Shown here: positions 1-5,822 of the stretch, one piece after another
How positions within the stretch are numbered: position 1 is the stretch's first letter
How the letters are laid out: the number at the start of each line of letters is the position of its first letter
NCBI GenBank assembly: GCA_007117255.1
Contig: SKGU01000102.1
Coordinates: 1 to 6,364 of the forward strand
Length of the DNA: 6,364 bases
Direction: 5' to 3'
From: Natronohydrobacter sp.
Lineage (GTDB): Bacteria; Pseudomonadota; Alphaproteobacteria; Rhodobacterales; Rhodobacteraceae
The notes under the pieces: generated by a model
Told to the model about the DNA's origin: nothing
What the model saw: the letters and a program-made list of their open reading frames with translations, nothing else
Databases searched by the model: none
Translations under genes and position numbers: made by a program

Positions 1-874
1 CATTCGCGCGGTAGGTCGCGTCCAGCGCATAGACCAGATCGACAATCGCATCCGCCGGGTTGGCGCTGGCGAAATCGCCATCCTCGCCTGTGGCGATATA
101 GCCAATCTCGCCCCATTCCCAATCTGCATCCGCAACCGTGTCATGGTCCAGAAATCCGCGCGGCTTGTCCGCGCCATCGCCATGAATGAAAGCCGACGCT
201 TCAGCGCGCGCGAATTTCGCCGCGATCCGCCCCGCAAGCCAGTTCTCGATATCAAATGCACTGTCATCGAGCAGCCGCTGGCTGGCCTTGGGCATGGCCG
301 ACAATTCATGCAGGCGTATCGGGATGCGGTCAATCTTGGGCGCGTCAGATCCCGCAACCGCATCCGTTTCATTGGCCCAGCCAGTCGAGACATCCGTGTG
401 ATCGACCAGCACATCAAACGAGGTCGATTCCACTGTCACCACCGACGCAATTGCCCGGATCGAGGCCGTAGACGTCAGCGCAGAACGGATCACCGACGCA
501 GTCTCCGGGTCCACCAGATACCCGCCATCGGCAGCGACCTGTGTGTTCAGACCCTTGGATTCCAGCTCCAGGCCGCGCATCGCTGCATCGTCACCGCGCC
601 GCAGATAGGCGTCAAACGCCTTGTGGTGAAGGGTCTCACTCGCATCCGCGCGCATCAGCACGGGGCGGGCGGGGGAAAGGGCAGTCTTGCGATCCAGCAT
701 GGTCAGTCGCTCTTCTGTTTGAGAAAGTTTCCGGGTGATATCGGCCTGAAAGGCGTCGAATTCCTGCGCGAAGCCCTGCATCGCGGTGTTGATCGCCGCC
801 TTGGTTTCTGGGCCATCGGCCACGGGCAATGCCGTGCCAGCTTGGCCCGGTGCCATGGGCACGGGGTCAGTCAT
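1..874 (-). CDS. HK97-type major capsid protein, GTA g5 homologue (partial, C-terminus beyond window)
   Basis: This protein forms the icosahedral head shell. I translated 291 codons by hand from the ATG at 874 to the window edge with no stop, so the C-terminal end is missing. An AGGAG at 883-887 sits 8 nt upstream of the ATG. Residues about 25-65 are charged and probably helical (AAINTAMQGF... TEERLTMLDRK), as in the N-terminal scaffold (delta) segment of HK97-type capsid proteins. The conserved shell domain appears to begin near residue 104, with the hallmark AADGGYLVDPE at 114-124. It continues through GWANETDAV (165-173), the E-loop/spine region PKASQRLLDD (195-204), and GDGADKPRGFL (232-242), the classic capsid signature. 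The prohead protease gene lies 94 nt upstream and would be expected to remove the N-terminal segment. The family assignment is secure; the cleavage site is inferred. Confidence 0.97.
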   Translation of the reverse strand, partial: MTDPVPMAPGQAGTALPVADGPETKAAINTAMQGFAQEFDAFQADITRKLSQTEERLTMLDRKTALSPARPVLMRADASETLHHKAFDAYLRRGDDAAMRGLELESKGLNTQVAADGGYLVDPETASVIRSALTSTASIRAIASVVTVESTSFDVLVDHTDVSTGWANETDAVAGSDAPKIDRIPIRLHELSAMPKASQRLLDDSAFDIENWLAGRIAAKFARAEASAFIHGDGADKPRGFLDHDTVADADWEWGEIGYIATGEDGDFASANPADAIVDLVYALDATYRAN

Positions 875-968
875 GGTCGTCTCTCCTGCTCAAGGATGGG
901 GTGAAGGTCGATCAGGGGCAGAATATCGCGCCGCGCCCAAGATCAGGTGAACTCAGCGTGCGCTGCGC

Positions 969-1499
969 TCACAGCCGCGCAACAGCCGCACGCGCATCGC
1001 GCAGACGCGCGGTCAGCGCCGCAATCCCGGCCAGAGTGTCGGATTTCACCGCCACACGCGCCTCGGGCTGCATCGGGAATGTCACAAGGCTGACCTCCCA
1101 GAGGTCCAGCTCGATAAGCTTGCGCCCGCCGCCGGGCACAGGCTCGGCGCGCAAGGTGCGGTAGCCGATGGACAGACCATCCACTGCGCCCGCTTCCAAG
1201 AGCGCCTGCGCCTCGCGCGCGCGGGCCACATCGGGCAATAGACGGCCCTTCACATGCAGCCCTGTCGCATCCTCATGTACCGCGTCCCAGATGCCGATGG
1301 GCTGGGCAGGGTCATGCTGCCAGAGCATCCGCACCTTGTCGCCCCGCGCCGCCATCCGCCTCAGCGAGGCCGCATAGGCGCCCGGCAGCACCGTATCACC
1401 ACCCTTGTCACGCAGCCCGAAAAGACTGGCATAGCCCGCGATCCGGTGGCCCTCCAGCACGGTCACGCCGACCCCGGCCCCGGTGAATTTGTATTCCAT
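969..1499 (-). CDS. HK97-family prohead maturation protease (peptidase S78 type), GTA g4 homologue
   Basis: This serine protease acts inside the assembling prohead to trim the capsid protein and allow maturation. From the second ATG it has 176 residues, close to the usual family size. The family blocks are in order: RIAGYASLFG near the N-terminus (19-28), LWQHDPAQPIG with the likely catalytic His (H62), GLSIGYR with the likely nucleophile Ser (S110), and LWEVSLVTFPMQP (134-146), whose Glu (E135) fits the third active-site position. The C-terminal 25 residues are Ala/Arg-rich helix. There are two ATGs, at 1505 and 1499. An AAGGA at 1507-1511 is only 1 nt from the first but 7 nt from the second, so I chose 1499. 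It lies 12 nt after the g3.5 stop and 94 nt before the capsid start, as in GTA clusters. Confidence 0.95.
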   Translation of the reverse strand: MEYKFTGAGVGVTVLEGHRIAGYASLFGLRDKGGDTVLPGAYAASLRRMAARGDKVRMLWQHDPAQPIGIWDAVHEDATGLHVKGRLLPDVARAREAQALLEAGAVDGLSIGYRTLRAEPVPGGGRKLIELDLWEVSLVTFPMQPEARVAVKSDTLAGIAALTARLRDARAAVARL

Positions 1500-1506
1500 T
1501 CTCATG

Positions 1507-1511
1507 TCCTT
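1507..1511 (-). promoter_or_regulatory. Shine-Dalgarno of the prohead protease gene, decides its start
   Basis: AAGGA on the minus strand begins directly after the TGA stop of the preceding small gene (1512-1514). It is 1 nt before the ATG at 1505 and 7 nt before the ATG at 1499. The spacing favours the downstream ATG, so the protein should begin MEYKF rather than MRMEYKF. Its position against the upstream stop codon suggests translational coupling. Confidence 0.6.
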
Positions 1512-1757
1512 TCACTGCACGATGCTGACAAGCGCCAGCGCGCCATGCATCAGAACCCCCGCCGCAACCCCGTAGACCGCCAGCCACAGCCGTCTCTCCA
1601 GCCGCTCGACCGCCGATTCCAGCCGCGCTATGCGAAACTCCAGCGCTTCCTTGCGGGCCTCGAAAACCCGTTCCTGCGCGTCAAAATGCGCCTGCGCGGC
1701 TTCGAAACTGTCATAAAGAAAGCGCGAGCCCCCAACCTGGCGGCGCGCGGCACTCAT
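1512..1757 (-). CDS. Small coiled-coil/membrane-segment protein, GTA g3.5 homologue (GTA head formation protein family)
   Basis: This 81-residue protein sits exactly where RcGTA carries orfg3.5, between portal and protease; relatives of that gene are annotated as GTA head formation protein (RCAP_rcc01685 family). Residues 1-20 are basic and polar. Residues about 25-57 are a charged heptad-like helix (FDAQERVFEARKEALEFRI and ARLESAVERLERRL), probably a coiled coil. Residues about 58-80 form one hydrophobic segment (LWLAVYGVAAGVLMHGALAL) ending almost at the C-terminus, so a tail-anchored topology is plausible. The ATG at 1757 overlaps the portal TGA as ATGA (1754-1757), indicating coupled translation. 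The molecular role is not known to me; the assignment rests on synteny, size and architecture, not on a recognised catalytic domain. Confidence 0.85.
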   Translation of the reverse strand: MSAARRQVGGSRFLYDSFEAAQAHFDAQERVFEARKEALEFRIARLESAVERLERRLWLAVYGVAAGVLMHGALALVSIVQ

Positions 1758-2983
1758 GCCCCCTCGACATGCGGCGGCAGGCCCAGCAGGACGCGCTTTT
1801 CCGCATCGCTGAGGAAACTCGCCTCACCCACACGCCGCCACTGTTGTTCACGCTCGACCGCCAGCGCGGGCACCTGATCAAGGTCGGGCTTGAGTTCCAC
1901 CTCACCCGGAATGAACCCTGACAGCCAATGCGCGACACTCGCCGTCACCCGCATGGCCATCGGCAACACGGTCAAGCGGTAGAACGCACGATTGGCCTCC
2001 TGGTAATTGGCATAGGTCGCCTCACCGGGCACGCCCAGCAACATCGGCGGGATACCGAAGGCAATCGCAATCTCGCGCGCCGCAGCTTCCTTGGTCTTCT
2101 GAAACTCCATATCCGACGGGCTGAACCCCATCGGCTTCCAGTCAAGCCCGCCTTCCAGCAACATCGGACGCCCGGCATTGCGCGCGCCCTGATGATGCGC
2201 CTCCATCTCGGATTGCAACCGCTCGAACTGCTCGGCACTCATCGCGCCCTGCCCGTCCGGCCCCTTGTAGATGATCGCACCAGAGGGCCGCGCGGCATTG
2301 TCCAGCAGCGCCTTCGACCAGTTGGACGCAGCATTATGCACATCCACCGCGCGCCGCGCAGCTTCCAGCGGCGACAGGCCATAGTGATCATCCTGCGGAT
2401 GAAAGCTGCGAATATGACAGATGGGCGCAACGCCCTCGCGGATATGAAAGCGATGGCTGCGATTGCCGACCGTGTAATCATAAGCCACTGGCCAGCCATC
2501 ACCACCGGGCACCACGCTCATCCGGTCCGAGCGCAACACATGCAATTCACGCACGCCGCCTTCGGGGTCCATCACGGCCTCAAGATAGGCATTGCCCGAC
2601 AACAGAAGCTGCGCATAAAGCGCCTCGAACAATTCCGCCCGCCCCTGCGCGGGATTGGGCCGCGAAATCAGCTCAAGGATCGGATGCGCCTCATAGCGCC
2701 GTTCGCAATCCTGCAGGATCAACGGCAGAGCACTCGCGGCCTCAGCGATCAGCTTGACCGCCCGAAACCCCACCGGATTGCCAAGGAAACCCGCCCGCGC
2801 AAGCGACACCCCGTCGCGCGCGGTCCAATGCGCGCCAGCCACACCATAAGCGGCCTTGCCCGTGGCGATCCGCCCTGCCGTCAATGGCCCCACAGCCGAG
2901 GCCTTTCCCTCGCTCAACGCCTGCGTCGCAGTCTCCGGCGCAGAAGTCTCGGAAGCTCTGGTCTTGCGTAGAAAATCAAACAT
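1754..2983 (-). CDS. HK97-family phage portal protein, GTA g3 homologue
   Basis: The portal ring at one capsid vertex through which DNA is packaged and to which the tail joins. From the ATG at 2983 it has 409 residues, normal for HK97-type portals. Recognisable blocks are NPVGFRAVKLIAEAASALPL (69-88), LLLSGNAYLEAV (126-137), YGLSPLEAARRAVDVHNAAS (201-220), the crown/stem region EIAIAFGIPPMLLGVPGEAT (304-323), and YANYQEANRAFYRLTVLP (324-341). The frame stays open upstream to an ATG at 3097, but that would translate a G-tract hairpin spacer. The start at 2983 has GGAGA at 2993-2997, 9 nt away, and gives the typical MFDFLRK beginning. It ends in an ATGA overlap with g3.5 and follows the large terminase after a structured 147-nt gap. 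Confidence 0.96.
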   Translation of the reverse strand: MFDFLRKTRASETSAPETATQALSEGKASAVGPLTAGRIATGKAAYGVAGAHWTARDGVSLARAGFLGNPVGFRAVKLIAEAASALPLILQDCERRYEAHPILELISRPNPAQGRAELFEALYAQLLLSGNAYLEAVMDPEGGVRELHVLRSDRMSVVPGGDGWPVAYDYTVGNRSHRFHIREGVAPICHIRSFHPQDDHYGLSPLEAARRAVDVHNAASNWSKALLDNAARPSGAIIYKGPDGQGAMSAEQFERLQSEMEAHHQGARNAGRPMLLEGGLDWKPMGFSPSDMEFQKTKEAAAREIAIAFGIPPMLLGVPGEATYANYQEANRAFYRLTVLPMAMRVTASVAHWLSGFIPGEVELKPDLDQVPALAVEREQQWRRVGEASFLSDAEKRVLLGLPPHVEGA

Positions 2984-3009
2984 CTGCGGCGGTCTCCATG
3001 CGTTCGCCC

Positions 3010-3039
3010 CTTCATCCTTGCAAAAATATCCTCGGGGGG
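3010..3039 (-). repeat. Candidate Rhodobacteraceae intergenic repeat motif after a G/C hairpin
   Basis: On the minus strand this stretch reads CCCCC, then CGAGGATATTTTTGCAAGG, then ATGAAG. I recall near-identical strings, usually beside a G-rich/C-rich stem, between many genes in Rhodobacteraceae genomes; that is memory, not a search. It lies immediately downstream, in the reading direction, of the hairpin at 3041-3063. The T5 run could act with the hairpin as a weak terminator or processing site. Only one copy is present in this window, so repeat status cannot be shown here. Confidence 0.45.
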
Positions 3040-3040
3040 T

Positions 3041-3063
3041 GCGGGGGGCAGACAGCCCCCCGC
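3041..3063 (-). terminator. Perfect 9-bp G/C hairpin between large terminase and portal; possible attenuator
   Basis: GCGGGGGGC (3041-3049) and GCCCCCCGC (3055-3063) pair perfectly around a 5-nt loop. On the minus strand it is followed by another C6 run (3034-3039), which can compete for the G6 arm and move the stem closer to the T5 run at 3022-3026. Because the T run is separated from either stem by several bases, it is not a textbook intrinsic terminator. A partial terminator or RNA-processing structure between the packaging and head genes is possible. Confidence 0.4.
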
Positions 3064-3104
3064 CTGCTTGCGGAAAGCTGTCCTTCCGCCGTGACAAACA
3101 CCCT

Positions 3105-3128
3105 AGCGCGCTGGCATGAAGGCGCGCT
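3105..3128 (-). other. Inverted repeat just after the large terminase stop
   Basis: AGCGCGC (3105-3111) and GCGCGCT (3122-3128) form a perfect 7-bp stem with a 10-nt loop. It begins 2 nt past the terminase stop codon, TGA at 3131-3133, and overlaps a second in-frame stop (TAA, 3128-3130). A shorter stem, GCGGAA/TTCCGC at 3070-3075 and 3084-3089, follows. No T tract comes after either, so mRNA 3'-end protection or processing is as likely as termination. Confidence 0.45.
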
Positions 3129-3130
3129 TA

Positions 3131-4456
3131 TCACAGCGTACGCAGCTTCGGCTGCCCGACCCGCGCCGCAGGGCCAAGCATCAATTCATGCAGCGCCCAG
3201 ACCAGCGCATCCACCCTGTCAGGGCTGCCCTGACCCCGGTAGCCCTGCGCGGTCATCTGCATCATCTGATCTTCCAATGCGCCCAGACGACCGTGATGAA
3301 GCACGCGCCCCTGCTCATAAAGCGCGGCCACTGGCTCTGCGCGCGCGCCCTTGCCGCGCGCGGCATGCAGCGCGCGGAACGGCATCAGCGGATCGACCTG
3401 ACGCAAGACCTGCTCAACCAGATTGCCGCCCTGATTGACCTCCGCCACGATCCGCTCCGCCCCATACCGCGCCGCCGCCGCCAGTGCCGCTTGCGCCCAG
3501 GCCGTGGGCGAGCTTGCGCGCAAGGACGCATCCTCCAGCACATAAGCCCGCCAGTCCTGCGGTGGCCCCTCTGTCACGGCCCCCACCACCACAATGCCGC
3601 AGAGGTCGGATCTCACCCCCGCGCTCACCGCAGGATCGACAGCAACCACAACGCGCGACAGCACGGGCAATGCCTCCGCCCGCGCGCGCTCCAGCAGCGC
3701 GATGGGCCAGAGCGTGCCCTCGGTATCCTCGACCAGCACCCCGTCGAGTTCCTGCCGTTCCAGATGCGAGCCACGATAGCGCGCGCGGATTTCTTCCAGA
3801 AAGGACGGCGCGAGCCAGGCGCGGTTGGCCTCGGTCGCAGCATGGGTCAGCACAGTCGAGGGCGCGCGCAGGATCGCCTTGAGCGTGGCTTGCGCGCGCG
3901 GCGTGGTCGTGACCAACTGGCGCGGCGCATCCCCCAGACGCAGCGCGAATTGCAGCATGTCCCAGGCCGCATCCGCTTTCGGCCATTTTGCCAGCTCGTC
4001 ACACCATGCAGCATCAAATTGCGGCCCGCGCAGCGCTTCTGGGTCCGAGGCCGAGAAACACTGCGCCACCGCCCCGTTGGGCCAGACCAGACGGCGGCGT
4101 GTCGCCTCCCAGGCCGGTTTGCGATCCGGCGGGCAGCAGGCCATGATGCCACTGTCGCCGAACACCATCACATCGCGCGCCTGATCATAGGTTTCTGCCA
4201 CCAGCGCCACGCGCCGCGCACAGCCCGCATCCAGCGGCCGCGCCCCTTCAACCTGCGTGCGCACCCATTCGGCGCCGGCGCGCGTCTTTCCTGCACCTCG
4301 TCCACCAAGGCAAACCCATGTGCGCCAGTCGCCCGCAGGGGCCAGTTGATGCGGTTGCGCCCAGAACTCAAACAGCCACGGCAGCGCCGCCAAGGCATTG
4401 GGCGTCAGATCATCCAGAAACGCCGTCACCGCTTCCGGCGATGCGGAGGCGATCAA
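3131..4456 (-). CDS. Large terminase subunit (packaging ATPase/nuclease), GTA g2 homologue
   Basis: This motor pumps DNA into the prohead and cuts it. Numbering from the TTG at 4456 (441 residues), the ATPase half carries Walker A GGRGAGKT (51-58), Walker B AAWCDE (149-154, with D153/E154) and the coupling motif TTTP (183-186). The RNase H-like nuclease half has acidic residues in VAVDPA (D274), VAEVNQGG (E339) and SPDRVDALVWAL (D416). All key residues are present. An in-frame ATG at 4552 has GGAGA 9 nt upstream but would overlap g1 by 143 nt. The extra 32 codons use AGG, AGA, TCA and CCA, unlike the rest, and read as a shadow of g1. Homologues, as I recall them, begin near DLIASASP, so I prefer TTG 4456 (47-nt overlap) although its ribosome site is weak. 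It ends in tandem stops, TGA TAA. Function is near certain; the start is not. Confidence 0.95.
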   Translation of the reverse strand: MIASASPEAVTAFLDDLTPNALAALPWLFEFWAQPHQLAPAGDWRTWVCLGGRGAGKTRAGAEWVRTQVEGARPLDAGCARRVALVAETYDQARDVMVFGDSGIMACCPPDRKPAWEATRRRLVWPNGAVAQCFSASDPEALRGPQFDAAWCDELAKWPKADAAWDMLQFALRLGDAPRQLVTTTPRAQATLKAILRAPSTVLTHAATEANRAWLAPSFLEEIRARYRGSHLERQELDGVLVEDTEGTLWPIALLERARAEALPVLSRVVVAVDPAVSAGVRSDLCGIVVVGAVTEGPPQDWRAYVLEDASLRASSPTAWAQAALAAAARYGAERIVAEVNQGGNLVEQVLRQVDPLMPFRALHAARGKGARAEPVAALYEQGRVLHHGRLGALEDQMMQMTAQGYRGQGSPDRVDALVWALHELMLGPAARVGQPKLRTL

Positions 4457-4745
4457 GTCGGCGGTTGATCTCGTCGCGGGCCGCGTCAAGGTCAAGGATG
4501 GTGCGTCCTGTGTCCTCGCCCGCCTTGAGCTTTTGAAGATTGGCACGTTCATGATAAGCGATCTCCAGGGCTTTGCGCAGGCTGCGGAACTCTTCGGTCA
4601 GGTCTTTTCCATAGGTGGGCGACACCTCGCCATACCCTTCCAGAAGGCTCGTCAACCTTGCGATGCTGATGTTGAGTAACTGCTCGGAATAAAACACCAT
4701 GTTGTGTGGTGTCGGCCCCGCAAGGGGCGCTTGGTCGTCATTCAT
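4410..4745 (-). CDS. Small terminase-like protein, GTA g1 homologue
   Basis: This 111-residue protein occupies the first position of the GTA cluster, directly before the large terminase, where RcGTA encodes its small terminase g1. I see no enzyme motif. Residues 14-36 (HNMVFYSEQLLNISIARL and on) look helical. Residues 49-76 and 80-103 are strongly charged and probably coiled coil (LTEEFRSLRKALEIAYHERA, then DLDAARDEINRRLDRLR), which suits an oligomeric packaging subunit. No obvious helix-turn-helix DNA-binding domain is visible, consistent with non-specific packaging in GTAs. The ATG at 4745 has GAGGA at 4756-4760, 10 nt upstream; the next ATG (4700) has no ribosome site. Its 3' end overlaps g2. 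Two small hairpins lie in codons 6-18. The assignment rests mainly on synteny and size. Confidence 0.8.
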   Translation of the reverse strand: MNDDQAPLAGPTPHNMVFYSEQLLNISIARLTSLLEGYGEVSPTYGKDLTEEFRSLRKALEIAYHERANLQKLKAGEDTGRTILDLDAARDEINRRLDRLRIAGSGDGVSG

Positions 4746-4942
4746 TGGCTGCCTGTCCTCATGCCACCCCGCACGAATACGCCCTTGCCGGAACGCATCC
4801 GCTTGGCAATTTTTGGTGAGACGGTAGCGCCCAGTCTGAACAGGAATTCTCTAGAAATGCCGATCACGGCGCACGGTTGATCCCAGCGCCCGCGCGCATC
4901 ATGCAGGGTTCACTTGCAATTCTTGGATCGAAGCAAAACGCC
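4746..4942 (-). promoter_or_regulatory. 197-nt spacer upstream of GTA g1; probable GTA promoter region
   Basis: This is the only sizeable non-coding stretch before the GTA genes, so the main GTA promoter most likely lies here. In RcGTA the cluster is driven from upstream of g1 by the regulator GafA, with CtrA needed indirectly. I find no clear -35/-10 pair and no TTAA-N7-TTAA CtrA site. Candidate elements are an inverted repeat TTCTCTAGAA (4847-4856) in a locally A/T-rich patch, a CGGA/TCCG stem (4789-4792 and 4798-4801) flanked by TTGCC and GGCAA, and the ribosome site of g1 at 4756-4760. No T-tailed hairpin follows the methyltransferase stop, so readthrough from upstream is possible. Confidence 0.4.
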
Positions 4943-5593
4943 TCAGCCGGTTGCCTTCTTGCGCAGCGCACAGGTTCCATAGGCAAAAGTGACCGAATAG
5001 ATCTCTTTCGCCAAAGCCACCTGCATCGGGGTCGGGGCGTGGACATCCACACCAGGACGCCGCGCGCCCCGCCCCAGAACGCAGCCCGCGAGTTGCTGCA
5101 ACCAGCTTGCCGCATCAAGGGGCGCATCCGCATAGCCCCGCTCCCTCAAGGGCGGAAAACTGGTCTGAAGATCTTCACAGATGTAAATTCCGCCGGGCTT
5201 CACGCTTGGGATGAGCATTTCGGCCGTCAGAATCTGATGCGACCAGCGATGGCTGGCATCATCGAGCAGAATATCGGGCTGATATTTCGCCGCCAGCTCA
5301 CGCAGAAACCCAAGATCCCCCAGATCCCCGATTGCAATCGTGATCCGATCCGACGCGATCTTGCGCGCATCCGGGCGGATATCCACGCCGACAATCTCCG
5401 CATTGGGGAAATAGTCCTGCCAACTCAGCAGCGACTTGCCCATATTGCGCTGCGGCCCGACCCCCAGTTCCACCAGCAGGATCGGCGCGTCACGCAAAGG
5501 GTGGAACAGTGTCTCGTAGAAATCCAGATAGCCATGACCCTTGCTCGATTTGTCGGTTCCGTGAAACTGGCCGATCTCATCCAAGGATTTCAT
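4943..5593 (-). CDS. Class I SAM-dependent methyltransferase, macrolide O-methyltransferase-like
   Basis: A probable sugar or small-molecule O-methyltransferase of 216 residues. The N-terminus MKSLDEIGQFHGTDKSSKGH (1-20) with YLDFYETLF matches the entry segment of the TylE/MycE-like group. The SAM-binding fold shows motif I LLVELGVG (39-46), the acidic strand end VGVDIRP (D71), and IAIGD (D90). DILLDDASH (107-115) and YICEDL (137-142) carry the Asp, His and Glu/Asp residues that bind metal in that group. The open frame extends to an ATG at 5716, but the extra 41 codons lack family similarity and start inside an inverted repeat. The ATG at 5593 has AAAGGGG about 5 nt upstream. The C-terminus (IYSVTFAYGTCALRKK) looks intact. 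The substrate is unknown; the gene may belong to surface glycan or natural product chemistry rather than to the GTA. Confidence 0.85.
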   Translation of the reverse strand: MKSLDEIGQFHGTDKSSKGHGYLDFYETLFHPLRDAPILLVELGVGPQRNMGKSLLSWQDYFPNAEIVGVDIRPDARKIASDRITIAIGDLGDLGFLRELAAKYQPDILLDDASHRWSHQILTAEMLIPSVKPGGIYICEDLQTSFPPLRERGYADAPLDAASWLQQLAGCVLGRGARRPGVDVHAPTPMQVALAKEIYSVTFAYGTCALRKKATG

Positions 5594-5689
5594 CTCTGCC
5601 CCTTTGCTCTGAAAATACGCTGTCAAAACCGCCCGCTGCAAAAACTGGCCATCCGCACACAGCGACACCGCCATCCTCACGCCTGACAA

Positions 5690-5718
5690 GGTTGCCCGAA
5701 TTAAGCGTGCGGGCAACC
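5690..5718. other. Perfect 9-bp inverted repeat between transporter and methyltransferase genes
   Basis: GGTTGCCCG (5690-5698) and CGGGCAACC (5710-5718) are exact reverse complements around an 11-nt, A/T-leaning loop. The repeat lies 105 nt after the transporter stop and about 100 nt before the methyltransferase start. On the minus strand only TTGT follows, so it is a poor intrinsic terminator. It could be a terminator hairpin, a regulator binding site, or part of the methyltransferase leader RNA. The rest of the spacer (5594-5689 and 5719-5822) holds nothing I can name. Confidence 0.5.
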
Positions 5719-5822
5719 ATAAACGGCAGTTGCAAGGAAAACCGTGCGTACCAGCCCTGCTGCATCAGACCGCCGGGCCGCGCCATCTTCCCTCAACAGG
5801 TGCGGCCGCAGCCAGGCTCGAT

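Noticed and set aside
143..904. 253-codon open frame on the plus strand opposite the capsid gene
   Set aside because: The minus strand carries an uninterrupted capsid sequence with family signatures through this region; the plus frame shows nothing recognisable.
1928..2971. 347-codon open frame on the plus strand, antisense to the portal gene
   Set aside because: Same reason: Arg/His-rich low-similarity product opposite a clear portal protein, with no ribosome site or neighbouring plus-strand genes.
2984..3097. Upstream extension of the portal protein to an ATG at 3097
   Set aside because: It would translate through the G/C hairpin spacer, while the ATG at 2983 has a good ribosome site and gives the normal portal N-terminus.
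3116..4468. 450-codon open frame on the plus strand, antisense to the large terminase
   Set aside because: The translation is rich in Arg, His and Pro with no domain, and it mirrors a gene with every terminase motif intact. Long antisense frames are expected in GC-rich DNA.
4746..4942. CtrA binding site (TTAA-N7-TTAA) in the GTA promoter spacer
   Set aside because: No TTAA occurs in this spacer on either strand.
5594..5716. Upstream extension of the methyltransferase to an ATG at 5716
   Set aside because: The 41 extra residues do not fit the family, the start lies in the arm of an inverted repeat, and the ATG at 5593 has a ribosome site and the expected family N-terminus.
5577..5786. 69-codon minus-strand open frame between transporter and methyltransferase
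   Set aside because: Third-position GC is visibly lower than in the neighbouring genes, it spans the inverted repeat, overlaps the methyltransferase start by 17 nt, and has no recognisable motif. A small gene cannot be fully excluded.
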